Shown here piece by piece: positions 25,802-33,752 of a DNA stretch of 64,000 nucleotides. The notes below the pieces were generated by a model, which worked only from the letters and a program-made list of their open reading frames with translations, searched no databases and had not been told where the DNA came from. Numbering within the stretch: the stretch's first letter is position 1; every line of letters starts with the position of its first letter. Source of the stretch: Pseudomonas frederiksbergensis. Lineage in GTDB: Bacteria > Pseudomonadota > Gammaproteobacteria > Pseudomonadales > Pseudomonadaceae. The stretch covers positions 1 to 64,000 of the forward strand of contig NZ_JAAUOE010000033.1 in NCBI RefSeq assembly GCF_017114915.1, written 5' to 3'. Position numbers and translations under genes: made by a program.

Positions 25802-26718
25802 ACTGGGCACCCATTACCATGCATTGGCCGGAGCAGTCGACGCAGTGGCTCAGCGACCTCGAGGCGGCCAAGGATCTGGCCAGCAGCGAGCTGTCCAGCA
25901 CCGGGCAACGCCTGGAAGGTCTGGTCGACCTGGCCACCACCTCACCCGGCCCGGTCGGCGCCGCTGCAGAAGCCGCCGTGGCCGCCGGTCGTGCAGGGCT
26001 GGCCGAGGCTTTGGGCGAGGTGCCGGCCTGCCTGGTGGTGACGCCCTTTCAAAGTGGTGTGGGGCAGGGGCGTGGTTACCAGCGTTACCTCTCAGCACCC
26101 AACCTGCTGCAGCAACTGGGCGAGAAGCTCGAGGACACCGGTGACGACGGTCGTCCGGCGGGTTCGCAGTACGCCTTGGCAGTGATGTTCCTGGGCACGC
26201 GCTACGACAAGTTTGCGGCGACCTTGGCCCGATTCAATGCTGTATTACCGATGCCAGACCTCCAGCGCGCCGAACGTCGAGCGAAAAACCTGTTCGCGCT
26301 GGACGCTGAGAAGTGGGAACTGCCCACCGCCGGCACGCTGCCGCGCTGGGGGGCACTGCCCCTGGAACGTTGCACCGTGACCAAGGCCGCCACGCAAGCC
26401 CTGAACAGTCAGCTGTCGGCACTGGAAAGCTACGCGGACAGTTCGCCGATGGCCGATCTGGCGCAGCTGGCTGCCCGCAAAGCCAGCCAGGCCCAGGGAC
26501 AGGCTCAGAAGCTGGCCGACCTCAAGGCGCAGTTCGCCGGCGGATCTGCAGACGACACCATGCGCGCGTGCCTGATCGGCCCAGGTAATGCCGTCGAGTT
26601 GCGTCGCCAGCTGCTGCAGGGGGAAACACCCGGTCACGAATGGGGGCTGTCTGCAGGCGTGCTCCTAGTCGGATCACTAAAGGGATTGGGTTTTGTTCGG
26701 GAATTGGTGGGCCTATGA
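25798..26718 (+). CDS. HP1-type structural protein, unknown role
   Basis: 306 aa from the ATG at 25798 (ATGA overlap with the previous stop); the longer frame from 25780 is not needed. Ala-rich helices and a LAQLAARKASQAQGQAQKLADLKAQ coiled region suggest a rod-like or baseplate-associated protein. The following gene again overlaps by 4 bp. The position matches HP1-type phages, where a protein of this size lies between fibre chaperone and hub genes. No enzymatic motif seen. Confidence 0.72.
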   Translation: MNWAPITMHWPEQSTQWLSDLEAAKDLASSELSSTGQRLEGLVDLATTSPGPVGAAAEAAVAAGRAGLAEALGEVPACLVVTPFQSGVGQGRGYQRYLSAPNLLQQLGEKLEDTGDDGRPAGSQYALAVMFLGTRYDKFAATLARFNAVLPMPDLQRAERRAKNLFALDAEKWELPTAGTLPRWGALPLERCTVTKAATQALNSQLSALESYADSSPMADLAQLAARKASQAQGQAQKLADLKAQFAGGSADDTMRACLIGPGNAVELRRQLLQGETPGHEWGLSAGVLLVGSLKGLGFVRELVGL

Positions 26719-27257
26719 CCTTATTGCTCGATGGCGAACAGGTGCGCGGTAAAAACCTCAAGGTCACTGCCAACTTGAGAATCGAAAGCGACGACCTGTC
26801 CGGACAGACCAGTAACACCGATTCGGCACACAAAGGGTTCAAGCCCAAGACACTGGCGGTCACGTTGCTGATCCCCTTCGTCGATGAGGCGCACCTGCGC
26901 AACCTGATGCGCCTGGCCGAGGCGACCGGCACCGGTGGCCAGCTCAAAACCTACCGGGTGGTCAACGACACCGCGTCCGCGTTTGGCGTGCGCCAGGTGC
27001 AGTTTTCCGACGGCGTCAGCGCCCGGGAAGACGATTCGCTGAGGGGCTGGCTCGTTCAATTCACGTTGTCGGAAAAGCTCTCCAACCCCGAACGTGTGGA
27101 GACGCGCCGAGCCGGCAAGGGCGTGACACAGCAAGGCGCGCCGGGGCAGTCCGTCACTGCTCCAGGTGCAGGCGAAACCGGTTCACCAGGTCAGGAGCTG
27201 ACCGGCTTTGAAGCCACCCTGAAAAAGTTGGATAACTACCTGGGCGGTGGTGCATGA
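26715..27257 (+). CDS. Baseplate complex protein, HP1 type
   Basis: 180 aa from the ATG at 26715. Beta-rich core (LLLDGEQVRGKNLKVTANLRIESDDLSGQTSNTD, KGFKPKTLAVTLLIPF) and a Gly/Pro-rich tail. The GQTSNTDSAHKGFKPK segment is conserved in putative baseplate proteins of this lineage. Small overlaps on both sides (ATGA) show it is an intrinsic part of the late operon. Confidence 0.72.
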   Translation: MTLLLDGEQVRGKNLKVTANLRIESDDLSGQTSNTDSAHKGFKPKTLAVTLLIPFVDEAHLRNLMRLAEATGTGGQLKTYRVVNDTASAFGVRQVQFSDGVSAREDDSLRGWLVQFTLSEKLSNPERVETRRAGKGVTQQGAPGQSVTAPGAGETGSPGQELTGFEATLKKLDNYLGGGA

Positions 27258-27964
27258 GCATGAAGCTGCACAAGGTGCTGACCATCGGCGGTGTGGTGTA
27301 TCCCCTGGTCAGCGAGGACGTTCGCCTGGAACTGCGCAACCCCGGCCGTGCAACGCTGACCATTAAGGCGGCGGCACCGGTGAAAGGCTTGGTGACGCTG
27401 GATATCGGCTACAACGACGGCCCGCTGCAGCGCCATTTCATCGGCTATGTCGAGCGCTGCACGTCATCCAACGCGATCGAGCAAGTTCTGTTCTGCCGCG
27501 AGCTCGCCGCGATCCTGGCCAACCCGTTACCGCTCAACCTGCGCCATGCGGATCTGAGCACGGTGTTGGGTGAAATCAACCAGAAAACCGGGCTGAGTTT
27601 TCGAGTTCCTGACAAGGCGTACGCCAAGGTAAAAGCCCCGTTCTTCTACAACCTGGCCGCCGGCTATCAGGCGATGGACAGCTTGGCCCGGGTGTTCGGG
27701 ATCCCTGACTTCATGTGGCAACAGCAGGGCGATGGCGAAGTGTTTGTGGGCAGTTGGGCTGACAGTTTCTTCGGTTCCCGATCGCCGCTGCAACTGCCCG
27801 TCGAGCTGTTCAATGGCTACCAAAACAATCAGAGCGCGATGATCGCGGCCCTTCCCGGGTTGCGACCAGGTGCATCCATCAACCAAGGCGAGCGGATCAC
27901 CAACGTGACACTCACCGGCAACCAAATGGCGATCCGATGGAAGACGCAATCCGCCGCAGCGTAG
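27254..27964 (+). CDS. Baseplate hub protein (gpD-like)
   Basis: 236 aa. LEINQKTGLSFRVPDKAYAKVKAPFFYNLAAGYQAMDSLARVFGIPDFMWQQQGDGEVFVG resembles the hub domains of gpD/gp27-type proteins. Sits immediately before the spike gene, overlapping it by 28 bp. In contractile tails hub and spike are adjacent partners at the tail tip. Confidence 0.75.
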   Translation: MSMKLHKVLTIGGVVYPLVSEDVRLELRNPGRATLTIKAAAPVKGLVTLDIGYNDGPLQRHFIGYVERCTSSNAIEQVLFCRELAAILANPLPLNLRHADLSTVLGEINQKTGLSFRVPDKAYAKVKAPFFYNLAAGYQAMDSLARVFGIPDFMWQQQGDGEVFVGSWADSFFGSRSPLQLPVELFNGYQNNQSAMIAALPGLRPGASINQGERITNVTLTGNQMAIRWKTQSAAA

Positions 27965-28887
27965 AGCGGCAATTTCCCGAACTCACCGGCGGCTATCACC
28001 TGCCGCGCTTTGCCCGTGTGGTCGGTGTGGCGGATGCCCCGGCCGGCGCCGGCATCTGTGACGACTTCCGTCCGCGTTTCGCGGTGGATCTCGAATTGTT
28101 GGGCGAGGATGACGAGCCTGATCCGGAGTTGCCGGTGCTGGCAGGCGTCCCGCTGCCAATGCCCATGGGCGGCGACGAGATGGGTTTCTTCGCCTTTCCC
28201 GAAGAAGGAACCAGGGTGGTGGTGTCTTTCGCCTACGGCCTGCCGAGCAAGCCATTTATCCAGGCGATCCTGCCGCACGGCCTAAGCCTGCCCAAGGTGC
28301 CGAAGGGTGACCAGGTGTGGCAGCACAGCGAAGCCGCCCAGCAACGCATTGATGCGGACGGCAACTGGCTACGCCAGACCGACGGCCGGATCCTGGACAA
28401 GTCGATCGAGCGAGAGGTTGAGAGCCTGACCAACGTCGAACACCACCAAAGCAACAAGGTGACGGTGGACGACCATTCGAGCGAGTCGGTTGGAGGCATC
28501 AAGACGATCGAGGCGATCGGCGCGCTCAAGTTGTTATCGGGCGGATCCTCCAGTCTGGCCGCACTGGATGACCTGCATCTGGCCAGCGGCCGCGACCTCA
28601 ACCAGGTCGTGGCCAAGAAACTGAATCTGACGGTGGGAGGCGACCTACTCGAGCGAATCGAAGGTGCCCGCCGCAGCATCGCCCCCACGACCTGGCTGGG
28701 CTCTGAGTCGGTCAACGTGCTCCAGGTGTTGTGCGATCTGATCGACCTGGTTACCCAGATGAACGCCGAAATAGCCGCACACATGCACGGATCCAGCCCG
28801 GTCCCCACCAACGCTGCGAACTTCGCCACCAACGCCGGTACCGGCCTACAGCTTATTGGGCAGCTTAAGCCCATCACCGGAGCCTAA
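27937..28887 (+). CDS. Baseplate spike protein (gpV/OB-fold type)
   Basis: 316 aa. N-terminal OB-fold (about 20-120: RFARVVGVADAP, DDFRPRFAVDLELL, EGTRVVVSFAYGLPSKPFIQAIL) followed by a beta-helix-like region with repeated polar strands (VTVDDHSSESVGGIKTIEAIGALKLLSGG) and a C-terminal AAHMHGSSPVPTNAANF. This is the membrane-piercing spike plan of gpV-type proteins. It ends one base before the TTG start of the adhesin gene. Confidence 0.83.
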   Translation: MEDAIRRSVERQFPELTGGYHLPRFARVVGVADAPAGAGICDDFRPRFAVDLELLGEDDEPDPELPVLAGVPLPMPMGGDEMGFFAFPEEGTRVVVSFAYGLPSKPFIQAILPHGLSLPKVPKGDQVWQHSEAAQQRIDADGNWLRQTDGRILDKSIEREVESLTNVEHHQSNKVTVDDHSSESVGGIKTIEAIGALKLLSGGSSSLAALDDLHLASGRDLNQVVAKKLNLTVGGDLLERIEGARRSIAPTTWLGSESVNVLQVLCDLIDLVTQMNAEIAAHMHGSSPVPTNAANFATNAGTGLQLIGQLKPITGA

Positions 28888-28888
28888 T

Positions 28889-30964
28889 TTGGAACTCAAG
28901 AACTACTTCGCCCAGGACGACCAGGGCAACAAGCTGCCAGGCGCGATGTGCTACCTGTATCAGCGTGGCACCGAAAACCCCGCCGGCGGCGCCAAGAAAG
29001 CCAACGGTGTGGCGCTGGAATACCCGTTCCACGCTGACACGTCGGGCCTGGTCCAGTTCGCGGCACCGAATGGTCTGTATGATCTGCGGGTAGTCAGTGG
29101 CGATCGGGATTTTCGTATTCCGGTGCAGTTCAACGACGTGGGCGAGTCCGTAGCAGCGGCTGAATTGGCTGCACTCCAGGCAGCAACGGCTGCAGACGCG
29201 GCGCAGCTCTCGGCGGGCGTGTACCAAACTATCGCGAGCGGCTTGCTGGCCACCGCCCACGACCGATACTTCAGTGTGCCGAGTCCGGAGAGCGACGAGT
29301 TCCTGATTCTTTACCGCAACAATGCCGGGGTTGAAGTCGAGGTCAAACGGTACTCGTCTGCCGCCGCCATCACCCAAATGAAGGCGCTGATCAATTCCTT
29401 CTCCGATGGCGGATCTACCGCGTTCTCCTTTGAAGATGAAAACCGCTTCCCCCTGATGAAACTGTTGGTCGACGGCTCGCTCGACATGCTGAGCGCGAAG
29501 CTGCGCAATGCGGGTGACGGGCTGGAAGTCGCGGACCCCAACGGTTTTGTTCTTGCGCGCCTCGGTGCATCGGGAAGCAACATCAACGGCCTGGTGACGA
29601 AGCCGAGTGAGGCCAACGGTATCGAGTTTCTTGACGATCATGGGTTTGTGATTGGTCGCTTTGATAGCAATAAAGCGTTTTTTGGTCCGCCCCCACCGGC
29701 GCCTGCTGTGCTGCCCCCGCCGTCCGCCCTGCTCGATCAGCAGCTGCGCACCGACATTATCCAAGTCATTGGCTACGGTCAGTCGTTGTCTCGTGGCGTG
29801 CAATCGATCCCCGCTATTTCTCTGGTCCAACCGTTCCAGAACATCATGCTGGCCAGCGGTGTCCGTACTCGGGCCACGGACCCTGGTTACAACCCGTCTG
29901 CGTTCGTCCCGTTGGTCGAGGCGGGTGACGTGGGGGAGGGCGAAACCCCTGTGGCCGGGATTTGTAACGGCGTCACACGACGGGCAGTCGCAGACGGTGA
30001 AAGCGAATCGCGCTGGGTGTTCGTTGGTACTGCACCAGGTCGCAGCGGTCGGTCGGTCGAACAGCTTTCCCCGCTGCCAATGGGCAGCAGCAATGATTTT
30101 GAAAACATGGTCAAAACCGTGGCCGACACCAAGGCGCTTGCCGACAGCTTGGGCAAAAGCTATTCGGTCTGGGCGTATGCCTGGGAACAGGGCGAAAGTA
30201 ACTACATCGATACGTTTGAGACGTCGCCCTATCAGTACATGCAATACCAGCTCAACCTATTCGAAACGCTGACAGAAAAGGTCGTCGGCATTACCGGGCA
30301 GCGGTTTCGGCCCTTCCTGTTCTCCTACCAGGTGGGGGCCCATCGCAAGTATGGAAAGGATGCGATGCCGATCGCGTTGGCCCAATGGCGGATAAGCCGG
30401 CAACGGGAGGATGTGGTTTTGGCGGTACCGGTCTACATCTTCAAGGTGGCCGCCGACAATCTTCACCTGACCAACGAAGCGAGCTGGCTCCTGGGTGAGT
30501 ACAAGAGTCGCGCCATGTTCGAAACCATGATCCGCCGCAATGGCAAGTGGCGTCCGCTGGAGCCAATCGCCGTGGACTGGAAACAGGATCATGTGGATAT
30601 CCAGTTCCACGTGCCCCGGGGAGAGTTGGTGCTGGACGCGGAGTTGGCCGCGCTGACCACAAACTTCGGTTTTGACATCCGCGAGGCTGGTGCTGTGGTA
30701 CCAGATCTGATCACCGGTGTAACCGTCAATGCTCCCGGGTCTGTGCGACTGACCCTATCGCGGCCTGCCGCCGCTGACGCGATCCTGTCCTATGGCCGTG
30801 GCCGTCCTAGCGATCCTGCCCACTCAGGCCCAGCTACCGGCGCCCGGGGCAACCTGCGCGACACCCACGGCCTGTATGACACCGCTGTCTCCCCGCTGGG
30901 CAATACCTTTGCCCTGCACAACCCATGCGTGATGTTTCAGTACGACCGCAAAACTGGTTTCTAA
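28889..30964 (+). CDS. Tail adhesin with SGNH/SASA-type acetylesterase domain
   Basis: 691 aa from a TTG at 28889, which has GGAG six bases upstream and yields the common LELKNYFAQDDQGNKLPG tail-fibre N-terminus. After a Pro-rich linker (about 267-280) comes a carbohydrate-esterase domain. It has the GQS block (S299), QGESN at 434-438, and DNLHL giving the D523/H526 pair, the arrangement of SASA/SGNH hydrolases. A deacetylase of surface polysaccharide (O-antigen or capsule) is the likely role, used in adsorption. Substrate unknown. It is the second adhesin system besides the collar fibre. Confidence 0.8.
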   Translation: MELKNYFAQDDQGNKLPGAMCYLYQRGTENPAGGAKKANGVALEYPFHADTSGLVQFAAPNGLYDLRVVSGDRDFRIPVQFNDVGESVAAAELAALQAATAADAAQLSAGVYQTIASGLLATAHDRYFSVPSPESDEFLILYRNNAGVEVEVKRYSSAAAITQMKALINSFSDGGSTAFSFEDENRFPLMKLLVDGSLDMLSAKLRNAGDGLEVADPNGFVLARLGASGSNINGLVTKPSEANGIEFLDDHGFVIGRFDSNKAFFGPPPPAPAVLPPPSALLDQQLRTDIIQVIGYGQSLSRGVQSIPAISLVQPFQNIMLASGVRTRATDPGYNPSAFVPLVEAGDVGEGETPVAGICNGVTRRAVADGESESRWVFVGTAPGRSGRSVEQLSPLPMGSSNDFENMVKTVADTKALADSLGKSYSVWAYAWEQGESNYIDTFETSPYQYMQYQLNLFETLTEKVVGITGQRFRPFLFSYQVGAHRKYGKDAMPIALAQWRISRQREDVVLAVPVYIFKVAADNLHLTNEASWLLGEYKSRAMFETMIRRNGKWRPLEPIAVDWKQDHVDIQFHVPRGELVLDAELAALTTNFGFDIREAGAVVPDLITGVTVNAPGSVRLTLSRPAAADAILSYGRGRPSDPAHSGPATGARGNLRDTHGLYDTAVSPLGNTFALHNPCVMFQYDRKTGF

Positions 30965-30979
30965 GAAGAGGATTTATCG

Positions 30980-31705
30980 ATGGGCGTTCAAGTAGTAGCA
31001 AAAGGCGTCGACGCTGAGCAGTACGCAACCGAATACGCGGCGCCGGTACGGCGTGGTCTTGAGGGGATTTTCTTCACCAACACTTCGCTGGAGAAGTGCG
31101 CCCGCAACTATGCGGCGGGCAAGCCGGCGGGTTCCATCGTGGGAGCTCCTGCGCCGGCTGCCGGTTATGTGAGCTTGAAGGGCAACACCAATTACATTCA
31201 AACGCAGATTCAAGAAACCGAAAGCATCACCATGCTGGTTATCGCTCGGCAGGTCCTTGACCCGGCGAACCCGGCCGCCATCACGATGTTCTGCGGCACT
31301 TACAACAGCGGGCAGGTGAGCGGAGTCAGTATCTACATCCCGGCCGCTGATCGTGTTTCGGGCACAGCCGGTTTTGGTATCGACGATGCTGGCAACGCCA
31401 ACACCGTGACGTCGGTTAGTCCGCTTGTTCCGACTAATTGGGGCTTGTACTCGGTGACTATCTCGCCGACTGGTGTGACCACCAAGTCGCACACCGCCAA
31501 CCTGTCGACCACTAATGTGCGAGTTGATCCCCGCCGACCGTCAACCCGAACCGTGCGCATCGGCATGGGCTACTACGCGGCGCACAGTGGCCTCAGCGAC
31601 ATTGCTGTGTACCAGCACCACAGCGTGGCGTTGACCGCCGACGAATTGACGAAGACTGTGGCGGATTTGCGCGCTTACGCGGCGCGGCGCGGTATTGTGG
31701 TTTGA
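30980..31705 (+). CDS. Phage receptor-binding/accessory tail protein, lectin-like fold suspected
   Basis: 241 aa, the last late gene, 15 bp after the adhesin. Beta-rich with Ser/Thr/Gly-rich strands (NTNYIQTQIQETESITMLVIARQ, TVRIGMGYYAAHSGLSDIAVYQHHSVALTADEL). The last stretch resembles the end of concanavalin/LamG-like domains found in phage tail proteins. A rho-independent terminator follows 20 bp later. Function in host binding is inference from fold impression and position. Confidence 0.6.
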   Translation: MGVQVVAKGVDAEQYATEYAAPVRRGLEGIFFTNTSLEKCARNYAAGKPAGSIVGAPAPAAGYVSLKGNTNYIQTQIQETESITMLVIARQVLDPANPAAITMFCGTYNSGQVSGVSIYIPAADRVSGTAGFGIDDAGNANTVTSVSPLVPTNWGLYSVTISPTGVTTKSHTANLSTTNVRVDPRRPSTRTVRIGMGYYAAHSGLSDIAVYQHHSVALTADELTKTVADLRAYAARRGIVV

Positions 31706-31724
31706 TGAATTTTCCCTGGTAACC

Positions 31725-31750
31725 AAAGCCCGCTGAATGCGGGCTTTTTT
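31725..31750 (+). terminator. Rho-independent terminator ending the late operon
   Basis: Perfect 9-bp stem AAAGCCCGC / GCGGGCTTT with a five-base loop and a T run, 20 bp downstream of the last tail gene. It separates the 20-kb late operon from the cargo that follows. Confidence 0.9.
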
Positions 31751-31859
31751 GATATAGGGGCTATTTTCAATAGTATCTAATGTTTTTAATGGAAATGTGA
31801 GGAAGCTGCCTTATGCTGGAGATTAGTGATTTGTAATCAGTCGATTTGGCGAGGTTCAT

Positions 31860-32552
31860 ATGACATTGTTGGTCGCTATTAATTATGGAAATTTTGCACT
31901 GATTGCAGCAGACAAAAAGATGGTTGAGTACGCCGATGGAAAGATCGTCTATTCAAATGAGGAAGCTTTGAAGATTGTTCATACCAAAATAGGCTTTATC
32001 ACCGGTCAAGGCTCCGTCGAACTATTGGATCTGGTCAAAAACAGAATAGCCAGATCTGAAGTGGTAAGCACAGATCAGATAGTAGATGTAATTGTTTCCG
32101 AACGATCTTCGCTTCAGGTGAATAAAATGGACGACGATTCAATCAACCATTGGCTACGTTGTACTGGCTGGATACTCAGTTATTGCACGGTAGACGATCT
32201 TGATAAACCGATCGTGCGGATAGCCCAGTACCATCCCTCGCTCCATGAATCAGCGCTCGCAGTAGTTGACAAGATAAGGATTGGATTTCCAATTGGTGTT
32301 ACATTGGAAGACTCTCGGAAGTGGATGTCAGAGTTTGAAGGTCGCATTGGTGCCATCAATAAAGATTTATCTTTTGAGGCGGTTCTCGGTTCGTCTATCT
32401 TTCATATATCTTGGCTCATGGATGAGTTGTCAAAGATGACTGATAGTGTTTCTAGTTGTTTTGATATTGGGGTTTTGTTTGATAATCATGAGTCTTATAT
32501 GGCTGAGAATATTTCCAGGGCTTCCTCTGAGTTTGAATTGATAAAGGTTTAA
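31860..32552 (+). CDS. Solitary proteasome/HslV-like Ntn-hydrolase homologue (prophage cargo)
   Basis: 230 aa with GGCGAGG before the ATG. After Met removal the chain begins T1-L-L-V-A-I, the N-terminal nucleophile pattern of proteasome beta/HslV. An Asp lies exactly at position 17 (IAADKK), as in proteasomes. A Lys at about 37 in LKIVHTKIGFITGQGS corresponds to the catalytic Lys33 strand. Later IVRIAQYHPSLHE and IGFPIG fit the second sheet and turn. No HslU-like unfoldase lies nearby. It is much lower in GC than the late genes and stands alone after their terminator with its own leader, so it is lysogenic cargo. Target and activity unknown; an inactive structural homologue is possible. Confidence 0.68.
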   Translation: MTLLVAINYGNFALIAADKKMVEYADGKIVYSNEEALKIVHTKIGFITGQGSVELLDLVKNRIARSEVVSTDQIVDVIVSERSSLQVNKMDDDSINHWLRCTGWILSYCTVDDLDKPIVRIAQYHPSLHESALAVVDKIRIGFPIGVTLEDSRKWMSEFEGRIGAINKDLSFEAVLGSSIFHISWLMDELSKMTDSVSSCFDIGVLFDNHESYMAENISRASSEFELIKV

Positions 32553-32598
32553 TATAGGGCCTTTGTAAGATGGCTTCTATTAATAAAATTGTGTCCTA

Positions 32599-32895
32599 TT
32601 ACTCAAGTCGGCACCACCAGGACTGCGCGTAGGCGCATCCGTCGATGTACTCAATGCCACTCAGCACAAACCCTGTAACCGCCATCCCTGCCAATGTTGC
32701 ATCCAGCAACCAGGGCAAAGGATCTGGATCATTCGGCAACCCGACACTGACACTGGCGACGTTGACGCTACGACCGAGCTCACTGCTGTTCTGTGAGCTC
32801 ACCATCACATTCCCCCTGATCGCGGGATAGCGTTGCCGTTCCTTAGGCGTGAGTGCGATGCCTTTGCGCCGCATAGGAGTAACGAGCATATGCAT
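32599..32895 (-). CDS. Small phage protein behind LexA box, second gene
   Basis: 98 aa with GAGGG before the ATG at 32895. Contains one hydrophobic stretch (WLLDATLAGMAVTGFVLSGIEYI, about 63-85), possibly a membrane segment, and a Cys-containing end (DGCAYAQSWWC). It follows the 83-aa gene after 14 bp and is probably co-transcribed from the LexA-boxed promoter. No domain recognised. Confidence 0.6.
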   Translation of the reverse strand: MHMLVTPMRRKGIALTPKERQRYPAIRGNVMVSSQNSSELGRSVNVASVSVGLPNDPDPLPWLLDATLAGMAVTGFVLSGIEYIDGCAYAQSWWCRLE

Positions 32896-32909
32896 GATCT
32901 ACCCTCTAC

Positions 32910-33161
32910 CTACTCGCCACTTTGACGGTCAAGCAGTGCTTCCACGGCATAGGCCAACGCACCATCTGCCTGCTCCAGGAGATCGCTGAGATCATCACAA
33001 TCGATTACCTGTTCCTGGTGCAATGCATGGGCTTGCCTTAACAGCGCTTTATGGTGAGCACCTGGGGCTGCAAGTAATGCTGCATCGTTCTGCAGTAGCA
33101 ACTGCCATTGCGCGAGCGCAGTCGCCTTATCGGGCGATGCTTCAATATTTTTCTCGACCAT
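32910..33161 (-). CDS. Small SOS-controlled phage protein, antirepressor candidate
   Basis: 83 aa, helical and acidic. The ATG at 33161 has AGAGAGG eight bases upstream; an ATG at 33167 would have too short a spacing. A perfect LexA-type box lies about 30 bp upstream. The CI-like repressor of this prophage lacks an autoprotease domain, so induction probably needs a LexA-controlled antirepressor as in phage 186 (Tum). By position and control this gene or its partner is the best candidate; there is no sequence similarity to Tum that I can see. Confidence 0.6.
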   Translation of the reverse strand: MVEKNIEASPDKATALAQWQLLLQNDAALLAAPGAHHKALLRQAHALHQEQVIDCDDLSDLLEQADGALAYAVEALLDRQSGE

Positions 33162-33194
33162 CGCCATAACCTCTCTAAGCCAATCCGAAAAAAA

Positions 33195-33210
33195 CTGTAT
33201 GTATAAACAG
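33195..33210 (-). promoter_or_regulatory. LexA (SOS) box
   Basis: CTG-TATGTATAAA-CAG: CTG, ten AT-rich bases, CAG, with the inner CTGTAT as in the Pseudomonas consensus. Located directly upstream of the leftward small genes at 32910-33161 and 32599-32895. Binding would repress them until DNA damage. Confidence 0.82.
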
Positions 33211-33752
33211 TATATCGGTGGTGCATGGTTTGGCTACATCAGTCCGATGAAGAACCTACGGGGCAGCGAAACGCGCTGCCGACGAAAATCGTTTGGCCAA
33301 GAAAAAAACTTCGAAAAAAGCACTTATCCCCCTCCCGCCGACGGGCCTTGTGTCCTTTTTTTGTGCAAATCCGGATGTAGTGCAAACGAACCCGCAGCCC
33401 AGGCGGGCCATGGGGCTCTGCAGGCGATCGGCAATTTCACAGAGTGCAAAGTTTTGAAAGGAAATGCAGCGCGGTTGCACAGCGGCGCAGGGGGCTGTCA
33501 CGGAAGGGATAACGCTGGAGTGCCTGGTTCCATTGAGTGGAAAATTCGAAAACGCCAAATAACGTGTGTTTTGAGTTTCTGAACCGCTTGCATCTGAAGC
33601 GAATTCAGGCAGTTCCACTACATATCAAAATACCTTGGAGGCCATGCTCTGCAAGCCTTTCAGGTGACCGGAGGTATTTCAAAAGTTGAGTCAGTGCAAT
33701 CAGCGATTTCCAAGCGTGGGTGGAGAAGCTTAATCACCGGGCAAAAGCATGT
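33211..33752. other. 540-bp stretch without a supported gene
   Basis: Open frames exist on both strands (plus 33199-33582 and minus 33256-33618), but both lack a ribosome binding site, have poor codon use, and the plus frame would start inside the LexA box. The segment has A-rich runs at 33300-33320 and no clear hairpin terminator. I see nothing else in it. Confidence 0.4.

Noticed and set aside
33199..33618. Open frames on both strands after the LexA box
   Set aside because: No ribosome binding sites, poor codon use, and the plus-strand frame would start within the LexA box; treated as non-coding.
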